A program made the translations under genes and the position numbers. From NCBI GenBank assembly GCA_009602725.1, contig WELB01000287.1, forward strand, positions 33,043-60,262: 27,220 bases of DNA, written 5' to 3'. The notes under the pieces are model-generated. The model was not told where the DNA came from. It did not search any database and worked only from the letters and a program-made list of their open reading frames with translations. The stretch comes from Spirogloea muscicola. Taxonomy: Eukaryota; Streptophyta; Zygnematophyceae; Spirogloeales; Spirogloeaceae. Of this stretch, positions 9,690 to 19,922 are shown one piece after another; within the stretch, counting starts at the first letter, position 1; every line of letters begins with the position of its first letter.

Positions 9690-9960
9690 CTCAAGAACCC
9701 AGGAAGATGCGGAAGTGCGGAAACAGGATTGCTCGCTGCACCACGTCGCTACGGGCCGCCGACAACACGTCGTGGGCAAGCAGAAGGCCGCTTGGAAGGG
9801 CAGCATGCCAGACTCCACGTCCGCTGCCGCCTGCTCCAGCACAGGACAGCCATGCAGTACAAACCACTGGGACATGGGAGCGGCGACCTGTGCCCAGCTG
9901 CCCAGGTCTGCGGCTCGGCAGGCGCGAGCAAGCAAGCGAAGGGCTGTCAAAAGCCGCCCA
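9690..9960 (-). pseudogene. LINE reverse-transcriptase C-terminal relic
   Basis: On the minus strand the translation contains ACRAADLGSWAQVAAPMSQW, then a V-L-x-x-A..V..G.LPFQAA pattern. It aligns with the better copy at the end of the window (LSQAAHLGCWAQVASTISS and GNLPFQLSLTAALHDL). The homology moves to another minus frame near FCLPTT/LLLAHDVLSAARSDVV, so there is at least one frameshift. The region downstream (9443-9690) may be the same element, further decayed. Confidence 0.65.
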
Positions 9961-10261
9961 CAAGTTGAAGAAGTAGCTCGCGAAGAAAGGTAAGGCGCGC
10001 GGTATGCAAGGAATGAAACGGAGGCCAGATCAAGCCAATGCACTAAGTGTGCATCCAGCATGCTGGTGCATAACCAAAGTATCAATTGCCGAGGAGCGCT
10101 GCAAAGTGACCTTAAATAAACGTGTGACATGCAACTGAGTGAGTCTTGACGCCGTAGTGTGACAAACAGGCGAGTGTCTTGATGGCAAAGTCTTGTAGTT
10201 GATCTGCCACCCGGCGACTCCACCTTATGCCATTCCCTAAAAGGATCATCACTTTGCGCCT

Positions 10262-10350
10262 CTCCGTGAAAGGCCAGCCCACCGCGAATGGACATGAGAC
10301 TCTTCCAGTAGAGGGCGATGGCTTTAATAGGCCAGCCCAGAAAAAGGAAT
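10262..10350 (-). mobile_element. LINE 3' stem-loop segments, tandem
   Basis: Two adjacent pieces: GTGAAAGGCCAGCCCACC (about 10266-10283), then GACTCTTCCAGTAGAGGGCG (10298 on) leading into ATGGCTTTAATAGGCCAGCCC. The second is nearly identical to the start of the 25207 tail (subfamily with the CTCTTCCAGTAGAGGGCGATGG flank). The stem is weakened by GGCTTTAATAGGCC. No ORF remains. Confidence 0.7.
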
Positions 10351-10534
10351 GAGCGAATGACGATGGATGAGGTCTAAACAGAAAGGGGGGATGGTCAACC
10401 ATAATATTGAGGCAGCAGCAAAGGGAGTGCGACTTAATGTGGATCTACTAATACTTTTGTACAGCAATGCTTTGCTGAGCCCATTTTGTCCAGCTGAAGC
10501 AGCTGCCGAGTGCCTCAAAGGCAGGGCCATGGCT

Positions 10535-11925
10535 TCACGATGAGCTGGCGTGGACCAGGCGCGGCTTTCCTGTGGCAGGCTCAAGCTGGACTTCCCACCC
10601 CAGCTCCCGCAGCTGCTGATTGTCGGCGACGCCCTGGAAAGTGAGTGCTGATACCTCGCACGCGTTTGCGTCGCTGCCTTCCAGCAGGTTGCGCATGGCA
10701 AAGAGGCCCCACTCACGGAGCCAGGGGTTACGGTCGTCCACGACGCACTGCTGCAGCACAAGCAGCAGCTTGCCCCGCCGCCGCACCTCGTCCTGGCACA
10801 AAGGGCGGCGGTAGACGGCATTGCAAATGACTGCTACGAGCCCCGTGCGGTAACCAGAGTAAGGCTCCACGACCGGGTAAGCGGATGATGCAGAGCCAGC
10901 ATTCGCTATACGCGCCGTCGGGGCCTCTGCCATGCCTCCACGTACTTCTGTGGCTCGGAGCGTTGCCGGGAGAGGTTGGGGCAGTGCCTCGAGCGCATCA
11001 AGTACTCGATTGAGGACACTGCCGAGCACCTCGGTAGCATCACTAGAGGCCGCTGCGCCAGCGGTCAGTGACCGCAGCAGCTGCAGGGAGCAGGCTAGAA
11101 CAGCCGCAAAGGGATCAGCTCCACCAACCTCCAGGCCGCCCAGATCTGAGCCCCTCGCACTATCGCTTGCCAACCGGGGGGCTGGTGGTCCAGCGTTTGT
11201 AGGATTTGTCGAGGTCAGCGTGCTGCCGCCCCGTTGCTGACGCTCCCTTACAGCAGCAGCGGCCTGGGCAAAGAGGTCGGCGATGACGGGCAGGAGCTGC
11301 AGAGGGCCGACCCAGTCAGCTGTCGGGCGCCTGCAGTCTGTGGCAGTCGCGACCGCTGGCTCGCTGCCAAGGCTTTGGGGCAGCGCTGCCTCGTTCTGAT
11401 GGCTCTTCTCATCAACAAGGACGGCGAGGATTGTCAGCAAGCTGGCCTGCTCCTCGGTCATCACATCCACGGGTGCCAGACACTCATCGCCAACGGTGTC
11501 CACCGCTGCCTTCGCCGCTGCCTGCGCTGCTAGGCCGGCAATGAGGTCGCTGAGCAGCGGCCGCTGGAGGCAGAGGGCGCCAACCAGCAGCTGAAGCCAC
11601 GTTCCGGCACCATCGGAGACTGCAGAAGCGAACGATGGTCATTAAAGGCCGCCGGTGCTGATGCCAGAAGCCGGCGCTCGGGCACGGTGTGCAAGCTTGC
11701 GCCCTTACCGCTCTCCTTGCCAGCGCCGCTGAGGAGTGCAGCGAGGCAGCGCGCGCCAGGACCATGGCAGAGCTCCTTGCAGCGGTCGCCGCTCTCGCGG
11801 CAGCAGGTGTAGAGGACCATGGCGAGGGGCTCGTGCAGGGCGTCGGCGCGGAGGCCGGCGTCAGCCAGCAGGAGTGGCGAGACGGCTGGCGAGATGGCGC
11901 GAGCGTCAAGGATGTCAGTGAGGTG
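10535..11925 (-). CDS. ATXN10: Ataxin-10 homologue (armadillo-like), 5' end missing
   Basis: Minus strand, two exons visible: about 11925-11709 and 11619-10535 (stop at 10535), joined by an 89-base GT-AG intron (donor GGTAAGG, acceptor CTGCAG) with matching phase. About 433 residues are visible. The C-terminal ~100 carry the ataxin-10 domain: GYRTGLVAVICNAVYRRP, then VVDDRNPWLREWGLFAMRNL and LEGSDANACEV, matching the family pattern of a lost-nucleus armadillo repeat followed by D.NP..REW..FA.RNLLE. The first visible exon begins LTDILDARAISPAV, preceded in frame by TGA at 11928-11926 with no obvious acceptor between; the true upstream exon is unclear. In animals ataxin-10 acts in cytokinesis and glycosyltransferase regulation; the algal role is unknown. 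Immediately upstream lie N 12132 and a LINE fragment. Confidence 0.82.
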
Positions 11926-12131
11926 TCAGATAACCTTCTGGAGAGCGTGGCGGCAGTGCCATCGGCAGAGCCAGAAGCCGGCGGCGGCGGCGGCAGCGGA
12001 GGGCACCTGCGAGCTCGGGGAAGGTTGCGGGGAGGCACCTCGCCCAGACCGCCTCCTGGTGGGCGCTGCCGCCGCCGCAGGCGTTGCCAAGGAGCTGCAG
12101 GCCCGCCGCGGCGGCGCCGCCGGCGGCCCGT

Positions 12132-12132
12132 N
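12132..12132. other. N at the junction of ataxin-10 5' DNA and LINE
   Basis: The LINE-derived sequence starts immediately right of the N (12133, GTAGCTAGCAGGCGG). To the left is GC-rich DNA leading to the ataxin-10 exons. The junction may be a true insertion boundary or an assembly join. Confidence 0.95.
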
Positions 12133-12489
12133 GTAGCTAGCAGGCGGAAAGACGTCGCCCTGACGGAAGCCGGAGGCCGCCGCCAGAGCGCGGCCTGCGC
12201 GCAAGTGGACCGCAAAAGCTAGGGACCGCTGCAAAGAGACGGCCAGGCGCATCCGGTAAACTTGGGCGAGGGACCCGGCGACATGGAAGCCAGGCTGCTC
12301 GCCTTGCTGCCCGTCGCGGCGGGCCGCTGCTCGCCGCGCAAGGCGGTGGAGGAGGTCCAGCCATTTGGCGCCATAGGCGCCGTGTACGACGGCGAGTGGG
12401 ATAAACTCGTCGCCTACCGGGTGATCTGAGTACTTGCGCTCCTTTGCGGCGGCCGCTTGGCGGACGGCAAACAGGGGTCTTTCGGCCAC
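12133..12489 (-). pseudogene. LINE ORF C-terminal fragment, best-preserved copy
   Basis: The minus-strand frame from 12489 is open to the N at 12132. It contains DEFIPLAVVHGAYGAKWLDL, LLHRLARRAAARRDGQQGE, VYRMRLAVSLQRSLAFAVHL and RAGRALAAASGFRQGDVF. The first part has the pattern F.PLA....G..G......L..L, and VSLQR..A is typical of the very C terminus of many non-LTR retrotransposon RT proteins. Sequence left of the N belongs to something else, so the longer open frame (11926-12489) is a chimera. The copy lacks the RT core and its 3' tail. Confidence 0.7.
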
Positions 12490-12654
12490 TTAGTCTCTGG
12501 TCCGTCACGATCTGTGGCTAGCGACCCAGCCTGGCAGGCGATAAGTAAGAGGTACATTAGCTGCTAGTTGAGTGTTAATCAGAGAAAACGCTTAGGCTGG
12601 GGTCAACAAGCCAGCCGTACTTGCGGCCTGAACTGAGATGGAAGCAGCAGCTCT

Positions 12655-12800
12655 TCCAAGGTGGCGAGGGCCGTGATCAGCCAGTCCACAGAAGATGAAA
12701 AAGGGGCAAAGGAGAAGTAGTGGCTCTCCCAATGGGGGCAAGGGCTGTGAGAAGCCAGCCCGAAAAGAATTGACAAGGTTCGAAGGGGCCAAACTACGAG
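12655..12800 (-). mobile_element. LINE 3' stem-loop segments, tandem
   Basis: First piece: GGCGAGGGCCGTGATCAGCC then AGTCCACAGAAGATG. Second: GGCTCTCCCAATGGGGGCAA, then the stem GGGCTGTGAGAAGCCAGCCC at 12742-12761, then GAAAAGAATTGACAAGGTTC and GAAGGGGCCA. Both match the tails at 7195 and 25234. They lie about 750 bp upstream of ABC copy A. Confidence 0.75.
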
Positions 12801-13178
12801 CTAAGCAGCTACTAGGGGCCTGAAGAGGCTATGGCAGAACGGGGGAGGATGGACCACTCAGTAGTTACGAGTGAGGAGCCTCAAATCCGACAGACTAGCT
12901 GCCGGAAAGCTATTCCCAAGGGTCCAAAGGAGCCGGAAAGCGCAGAGAATACTGGGGGGTGCGTTGCTAACCATTTCCTGCTCAGCAAGAGGAAGAAGGG
13001 AGGTTCTCATCAAATAGGTTGCGTTGACGCCTCGTCAACCAAAGTCAACTGGGTGACGCGGAGCGCGCTCATTCGCCCGGCACGCCCGCCGGATGCGGCC
13101 GAGAAGCGCCGGCAGGCAGATTCCCCCGCCGTCGTCGGCGGAGCACCCGAGTGCTCGCAGCCGTCGCCGCCGCCGGGA

Positions 13179-13261
13179 ATCGCGGCGCGCATCGCGGCGC
13201 GCTCCGCGGCGCGCATCGTGGCGCGCGACGCGGAGCACGCTGCGGCGCGCATCGCGGCCAC
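13179..13261. repeat. 12-bp tandem repeat, seven units
   Basis: Units of the form ATCGCGGCGCGC start at 13179, 13191, 13203, 13215, 13227, 13239 and 13251; units 1, 2 and most of 7 are identical and the others differ by a few bases. One plus frame reads repeated I/S-A-A-R, but several frames are open, so coding is not shown. The equivalent position upstream of copy B (about 19767-19792) holds a (CCG)n run instead. Confidence 0.85.
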
Positions 13262-13507
13262 GCCCCTCCCGCCCCCTGCCGCGGCTCTGCGGCGTCGCCG
13301 TGGCCAAGGCGGCGGCGCCGCTTCCGCAGCGGCGGCCTGGCCATCGATCGCAGGAGCGCGTCAGAGCAACCGGTACTGCTGGGCTCACTGTTGGTGAACC
13401 GGAGGAAGAGACTGATGCCAGCTCCATCTACAACGACGTTCCCATCGATGCCTCTGACGGCTGCGGGCTGACCCCGCTGCGGCGCGGTCGCCGGCGGGCG
13501 CGCTGCA

Positions 13508-16500
13508 ATGAGCGCTGCGGACGCGGTGCCGCGGCCGCGCTCCGCGTCCCGTGCCGCCGTCGACGACAAGGTGAGCCTCTCGGGGCGCAGAGACTTCGTA
13601 TCGCTCTCGGTGGCAAACTCAGGACCGGTCCGCCGTCAAGGCCTGCGCTTCTCGGCGTGGCCGCAGGTAGCGGAGCTCGAGCCGCTTCCAGAGACGAGCC
13701 ACCGGCACCTGCCGCGCCACTTCTTCGCCATCGCGAGCAGCTACTTCATTGGCGATCAGCGGTGGAAGGCGCGCAGCCTCATGGCCGTGATGCTGGCCCT
13801 CACCGTCGGCAAAACCGGTGAGCAGTGTGGGCACAACTATGCATCATCCAGCTTCCGACACCTTCGAGTACAGGTTTCGACCGCAGCTCCGCTGCTGGCT
13901 GCTCGGCAGCCTTGCAGAGTCCTCCCTGCAACCTGATGTTGTTCTGGTCTAATGCCATGTTTAGTTGACTGTGCCTTGATGTCTTCGTGTTCCCTTGTTG
14001 GTGTGGCCAAAGGCATCAGGGTGTTGATGTCATACGCGCAGCGGGACTTTACCACTGCCATGGCAAAACGGGACAAGGACGCGTTCTATTTCTCAATTGC
14101 CAAATACCTTATCCTTGTCCTCGTTGCTTCGCCGCTGTTTGCCTTGTACGACTACATGAAGGTGAACTACACCATCACATCTTAAGGCTACAATATTCCG
14201 CTTTGACACCCTTCAGACCTGCTTTGTCAGTGGGCTTGGAGAGTGACTAAGTGGCCTTCGGCAAGTGCAGGGCGTTCTGGTCCTGGAGTGGAGGGTGTGG
14301 CAGACAGAATCTATCTTGGCGCAGTATTTCGGTAAGTCCAGGGGTGCCAAGCCCAATCTCAGACCTTGCTGCTCCATGCTCAGTGATTGGCGAAGTTGGA
14401 AGCTGGATCTGTATAATCAACACCCTGCACAAGCAGCAACGAGGGGCAAGCTGCCACTGGGCTGGTCAGTAAGCTGCTACTGACATGCTATGTCCTCACT
14501 GGTGAAGCCAATAGGGCCTACTTTGAGGTCAAGATGAATGGAAAAATCGACAATCCCGATCAGCGCATCTGTGAGGACACCTCCAACTTCGTGCAGACAA
14601 CAGTTAGCATCCTCATGATCCTTGCAGACAAGGTCTTGAGCTTGGCAGCCTTTGCTGGGGTGCTCTGGTAAGATCAGATTGCTGCATCCATATTTGATTA
14701 GCAAGCTCCAGGCTGGCCATGCAGAGTATGCAGCACTCTGTGTCATCCTTTATCCCAACCTGCAAAAATAGATGCGCTTTTCAGATAAAAAGTTGCCATT
14801 TTCTTTTGACTTGAGAAGGTGCCACAACTCTATGACTCCTCACCATCTCATTGGTAGAGCAACTTTGCACTGGCAGGTCAATCTCTCCGACACTTGTGTA
14901 CTTCATCATGTCTTACTCTGTTCTGGGAACCATTGTGACAGTCCAGCTATTTGGCCTCAAGCTGATGAGCCTGCATGCAATATGAGGTGATCGCAGCATG
15001 CACTTCAGCTCAGAAGTGGTGAAAGTAGGGGTTGCTTTTGATTGAGATGCGAAGTACATACCCCTGTGCTTTGACATCACCTGCAAGCAATGACAAGCCA
15101 GACAGTCCTCCTGTCTCTGCTTACCATCTTGACACGTTGTCATCACAGCGTTTCCAACGTGAAGCAGACCTCCGATATTCACTTGTTCGCGTGCGCGACA
15201 GTGCCGAGTCCATTGCTTTCTACCGCGGCGAGCCCAGGGAGCTGGCGTGTGTGACTGTGAGCTGCACAAAAGCTTGCAACTATACGGGCATGTCAAAGAT
15301 GCTGAACACATAGGATTGTGTGATTTTTATGCAGGCTTGGTTGACAATGTCTCCTTGTCCTGAATGTGAAGGCCTGCTTCTGACCCGCAAAAGTTGAAGC
15401 CCAATTTGCATGGCTGTCTGCATTCAGTGCTTCCTGAGGCTGCTGGTGGAAAACACATGGGAGCGCTTATTGTGGCACCGGCACTTGGGCCTGTTCATCA
15501 ATCTCTATGACCACGTGACAATCGTTGTCCCATCCCTGATCATTGCCCAGCAGTACTTTGCGGGCGAGGTGATCATCCTCCCTGCAGCACAGCAAGCATC
15601 TCAGCATATATATGTCAAGTCTGAATTGGCAAGGCATGTCTTTGCTTGTCCTTCACGGCCCAACTTCATGGGGATGCCCTCTTTGGTCCTGCAAAGGTGG
15701 TATGGAACGTGAAGTTGAGCTCGCAGGAAGGTTATGCAGCTGTTGCAGTCTACTTCATTGGGCACGGCTAAGAGACTTTCTGTTATTGCAGGTGGAGTTT
15801 GGCGTTGTGACCCAGACTGCTTATGCCTTCACTACCATTCTGCATGCACTCATGGTTTTTGTCACCAAGTTTGAGGATCTCAGGTCAAAGACCACGAGTG
15901 CTACTTGAGGCTTTTGTTTACTTGATGCTAATTTGTATGTATAGCAACAGCTCCGCATACATGACACTGCAGGCCAGCCTTACTACAAGTAGCTGGCTGC
16001 AGCCCCCAATCAAGTCCCCATGTTGTCAGGGCCTAGCTCATCAATCATACAGTCACATTTTCTGTGTTTTTGACTGAGCTGCAGTGGTCTGGCAGCCAAG
16101 ACGGAGCGCTTGGACGGCCTATTACGGTCCTTGGGCTTCAAGTCAGAAGCTTTTTGCAGTGGTGACGCCACTGTCTCAGTCCAAGGAAAAGGGGATAATG
16201 CGCAGCATCTTAAGAAAGAGCCACCAGATAAGAGCGAAACGGAGCTCTCTAAGACCGGAGGCTGGGTTGGAGATTCTGAACCTTTGCTCCACAGCGTCAT
16301 CCCATCCAAGCTAATGAAGGTATGTGATTGCCCTCCTGCCTTGCTTCACGATTTGAGTCCTGACGTCAATCTTGACTTCAAGCTGACTCCAACGATTTGA
16401 CCGTCGGCCGTTTTGAAACAAGTATGTGATTAGAAGCATTGGGCACCAAAGAGACAGGAGAGCTGAGGAGCTTGCTGACATTGATTCACAGTCTTCTCCT

Positions 16501-17926
16501 TGGCCTATTTAAGGAGGAGTAATTCTCCACGAGGAAGCAGACACACTCTCGCTGCAGGGCGTGTCCCTCGCAACACCAGACCGGCGGCACGTCCTATTCG
16601 AGCAGCTGACATTTTCGCTGGACAAGGGTGAGGCTTTGCTCATCATGGGCCCATCAGGATGCGGCAAGTCGTCGCTGCTGCGGGCCATCGCCGGACTTTG
16701 GCGTGCCGGCGAGGGAGTGATAACGCTGCCGCCTGCGGAGGAGGTCTTCTTCCTCCCGCAGAAGCCGTACATGCCTCAAGGATCACTTCGGACACAGGTC
16801 TCAGGCGAACTGCAAATCGTTATCTTCCCCGCAAGATTGCTATATAGCCGTACCATGCCTGGAATTTTTCCCACAAGTATTATCATGACCTCCACAAGTT
16901 TGCTGTGAAGGCAAAGCTGGCAAGCCTTGGGTGGCTCATCGGCAACACGGAGCTTCACAGTGTCAACTCATTGGATCGATCTGTGGCCTCCTTGCACAGC
17001 TGCTGTTTCCAAAAGAGAGTGTCAAAGGCAAGGAAGTGGACGATCTGGAGCTGCTCAATGTGCTGGTCGATGTGGCTCTTGAAGCGTTGCCGGATCGAGT
17101 GGGGGGCTTGGATGCTAAGTGCAACTGGTCCGACATGCTGAGCTCCGGCGAGCAGCAGCGCATCGCCTTCGCCCGTGTTGTCCTGCATGCAAGTGCATGC
17201 AACCCTCCTCCATGCTGTCCACTTTTCATAAACATATCAAAGTCAATGGTCTGTTACTGAAGCAAGTGTGTAGCTTGTATTCCGATTACTTAGCAACATG
17301 TTAGTAGTTGCTCTCACATGTATTGATTTGTTGCACCTGGCACAAATCTCAGGAGTTGCACAGGTGCTGCAAATCTGGCTGCAATTCGGCCTTGCAGTCA
17401 GAAATTGGATTTTGACACCCGTGGAAACTGAGATCCCCCTTGTGGTATGCAGCGGCCTGCCATTGCGTTCCTGGACGAAGCCACGAGCGCATTGGACAGC
17501 GCAAACGAGGCGAAGCTGTACAACCTTCTACGGCAGCATGTGGGCAGCTATGTCAGCGTTGGCCACCGTCCGTCCCTCCTCCAATTTCACACACAGGTAT
17601 CAGCTGCACTACCACCGGCTTTACCTCCAACTTCCTTGTGAGCACATAGATTGCTCCAGCATGCAGTGCTATTCCTGAAGGACATTTGCTGCACAGTCAA
17701 CATGCTCGTATACACGATTGGTCGCCTAGCAAAGTCCCTGCGCTGGCATTGCACTTTTCGCATTCTCATCCACAGTGTCATCACCTGGATTGGGCACCTC
17801 CTTCTCTGAGTGATGTGCCGCTTAGGTGCGTAAATGTGCGAGCAGGTGCTGCACGTCACGGAGGACGGCCGCTGGAATCTCTGCCGGGCGGAGGAATTTC
17901 AAGTGGCCCAGTCTCGAGCTCAATGA
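13508..17926 (+). CDS. Plastid-type ABC half-transporter, copy A (ABCD2/YddA-like), with an exon 5 frameshift
   Basis: Half-size ABC transporter: an N-terminal membrane domain (peroxisomal/SbmA-like type) and one ATPase. Exons: 13508-13817, 14013-14161, 14271-14331, 14508-14667, 14877-14986, 15149-15256, 15428-15568, 15792-15883, 16085-16319, 16534-16797, 17000-17188, 17453-17596, 17846-17926. Phases agree everywhere except exon 5. About 679 residues if the exon 5 lesion is set aside. The first ~60 residues are rich in Ser/Arg/Ala (possible transit peptide). Membrane-domain landmarks: [20 protein letters not shown] in exon 4, [20 protein letters not shown] in exon 6, QQYFAGE in exon 7. ATPase: Walker [10 protein letters not shown] (~493-501), Q-loop [12 protein letters not shown], signature LSSGEQ (~589-594), Walker B IAFLDE (~609-614), H-loop His ~643. 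Intron 11 is GC-AG. The start ATGAGC is conserved in copy B. Oddity: TGCA is duplicated at 14972-14979, giving TGA at 14983 and wrong phase at the exon 5 donor. Substrate unknown; plastid location inferred from plant ABCD2. Confidence 0.85.
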
Positions 17927-18969
17927 GCCCACTCCGTTGCAGGATGCCAGCTTTTTGCAGAGAGCATCGCTTGCTCCCAGCTTGAACAGAACTGGTGCCT
18001 TGGAAGTTCCTTCTGTACTATGGCGGAGAAAGAGAGCTGCGCATTGTGCAGCTATTGCTGGGCCCTTTGACTTGTACAGGCATGCTTATGATGCAATTGC
18101 TCGGGTCCGAGTGCAGAGCCTGAGTCTCAACACCTTTGCCAGGCCTCTGTTTGAAAAGGACTCGGCTGACATTTCATCTTTGGCGCCTCATGGCAGCCCT
18201 TGCAGTGCACAGCGGCAGAATATCTGGAGAACCTTCTGTAACGCAAACATTCCTTGCTCATGGCACCACTGCCAACAGATAACTTATAAAGAATACACTT
18301 GTCAAGCTAAAGTACCAGGTTTGCGACTTTAGAAATGAGAGGACGAGCTGCCACAGCTCACGAATCAAGTCTCCTATGACAGGCGTGGTTGGTGAGTGAT
18401 TTAGTGAGGTGATCGTCACCAGTTGATCTGTGGATCGTGTCAGCCCAAGTGTGCCCTTGTGCCAGCAAGCTGAGCTTAGAAGCTTCACTGTAAGGCAGTG
18501 GTAAGCATACTTGGCTGCTAGCTACTCCGGGTTGCCGCCGTTCATCAGGGGTTTTAGATTACCTACGTGAAGTAGCCACATGCCAGCTGGTGGTTTGTGC
18601 TTTCTGGCCCTGTGACCTCTTACATCCTGAGCTGGCCTTTCACACCCTCGCGCCCTGTGGAGGAGCTTCAATTAGTAAGGTAGTGGAAGCTCTGCCATTG
18701 CCGCCACCACCGATGGCCCGCCCTCTGACATACCCGCTGCCTCCTCCAACACCTCGATCGCCTCAGCTGCAACTTTTTGGACTTCCGGTTGCTGACTACG
18801 ATCTATGAGCGGCCATACGTGGTTGTCACTTGCTTTCCCAAGTAGACACGCTTTCCAGCTCCTTCAAATAGTCCTTCATGTGGCCGGCATGTCACAGCCA
18901 TCGTCCCTTGGGAAAAGCTTTGCACCAGAAAGCTGGACGAGCTCTAGTTGGTGGCAGAAACGGAAGTAC

Positions 18970-19330
18970 TTTCCCAAAATTGGTGATGGCTGTGAAAAGG
19001 CCAGTCCAAGGGTTGATGGACGAGGTCAAAGGGGCAGGAAAATGCTACACCACAAAGCTACGCAAGTGGCTACTACGAACGGGTTGCTCACGACCCCTAG
19101 TCAGCAGCCGCAAGTCCGAGTAGGAAGCAGTCGGGATTGTCCCACTGCGGTAAGACTTACGAGCAGCAGCCAACAGGCGAAAGGCCAGCAAGTGCTTTTG
19201 CAAACGCCTGAAAGGGCTGGAGCGAACCTTGTTGATGCATGCCGACCACCTGACCGAGCAAACAGCGGCATCGAAGCCGGGCTGCTCGACTTGATGGTCT
19301 TGGCGTCGGGTGATCGCTCGGCTCGCCTCT
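18970..19330 (-). mobile_element. LINE fragment: ORF C terminus plus 3' tail, degenerate
   Basis: The minus-strand translation of about 19330-19160 resembles the 12133-12489 copy: QDHQVEQPGFDAA aligns with GQQGEQPGFHVA, and in another frame GSLQPFQAFAKALAG aligns with VSLQRSLAFAVHLRAG. So frameshifts have accumulated. Toward lower coordinates the tail follows: AGCAGCCGCAAGTCCGAG (about 19105), then the stem-loop region GATGGCTGTGAAAAGGCCAG at about 18985-19005. Gene order matches the 25207-25600 copy. Confidence 0.65.
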
Positions 19331-19393
19331 GGACCTTGATCCGTCTTTTGTTGGCTGGCTTTCCTTGGCCCTTGGACCTGTGTTCGTTCTTCT

Positions 19394-19530
19394 GGGCTTT
19401 CAAGAAGAAGGGCTCGCCCATGGAGGATAGGGGCTGGCCCCATCCCCTAATCAGACCTTGTAACGTTCCTCTGGGCTGGCCTCTCACAGCCCTTGCCTTA
19501 CACTGGAAGAGTAGTGCGCGCCCATAGAGA
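19394..19530. mobile_element. Two opposed LINE 3' stem-loop segments
   Basis: A minus-oriented piece has GAAGAAGGGCTCGCCCATGG then AGGATAGGGGCTGGCCCC (about 19403-19441). A plus-oriented piece has the 20-base stem-loop GGGCTGGCCTCTCACAGCCC at 19473-19492, followed by TTGCCTTACACTGGAAGAG. They face each other head to head, about 430 bp upstream of ABC copy B. Confidence 0.7.
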
Positions 19531-19922
19531 AGAGGGCTGGCAAGCTGGGAAGAGCTGTTCCTTTCTTCTGAGAGATGCTGCTGCTTCTTCCTCGAATCCA
19601 CGAATAAATCACAAACAGCCAGCCCGAGTAGGACGGCGTCTGATAGACTTCCGCGCCCTGCAAAGTCAACGGCGCAGCATGGCGGAGCGCGCTGATTCGG
19701 CCGGCCGGCAGATTCCCTCCACTCCCGGCGTCGCCGGAGCACCCCTGGCGGTCCAGCAGTGCCCGCCGCCGCCGCCGCCGCCGCCGCCGCGGATTGCGGC
19801 GGGCTCCGCGCCGCGCCCCACGAGAGACCGGAGTCCGATTCTCCGGCTCGCGGCGGCGTCGATGTGGGCAGGGCGGCGCCCATCTCCGCAGCGCCGCGGC
19901 TTCAATCGGCGGCGGCACTCTG

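Noticed and set aside
11926-12489. Single 187-codon minus-strand protein
   Set aside because: It is a chimera across N 12132: LINE C terminus on one side and unrelated GC-rich sequence on the other.
12831-13397. 188-codon plus open frame upstream of ABC copy A
   Set aside because: It spans LINE-flank DNA and the 12-bp repeat, several frames are open, and the equivalent frame is not preserved upstream of copy B. The conserved ATG at 13508/19923 is a better start.
13093-13821. 242-codon plus frame overlapping exon 1 of copy A
   Set aside because: It overlaps exon 1 in the wrong frame. The transporter frame ([18 protein letters not shown]) is the conserved one.
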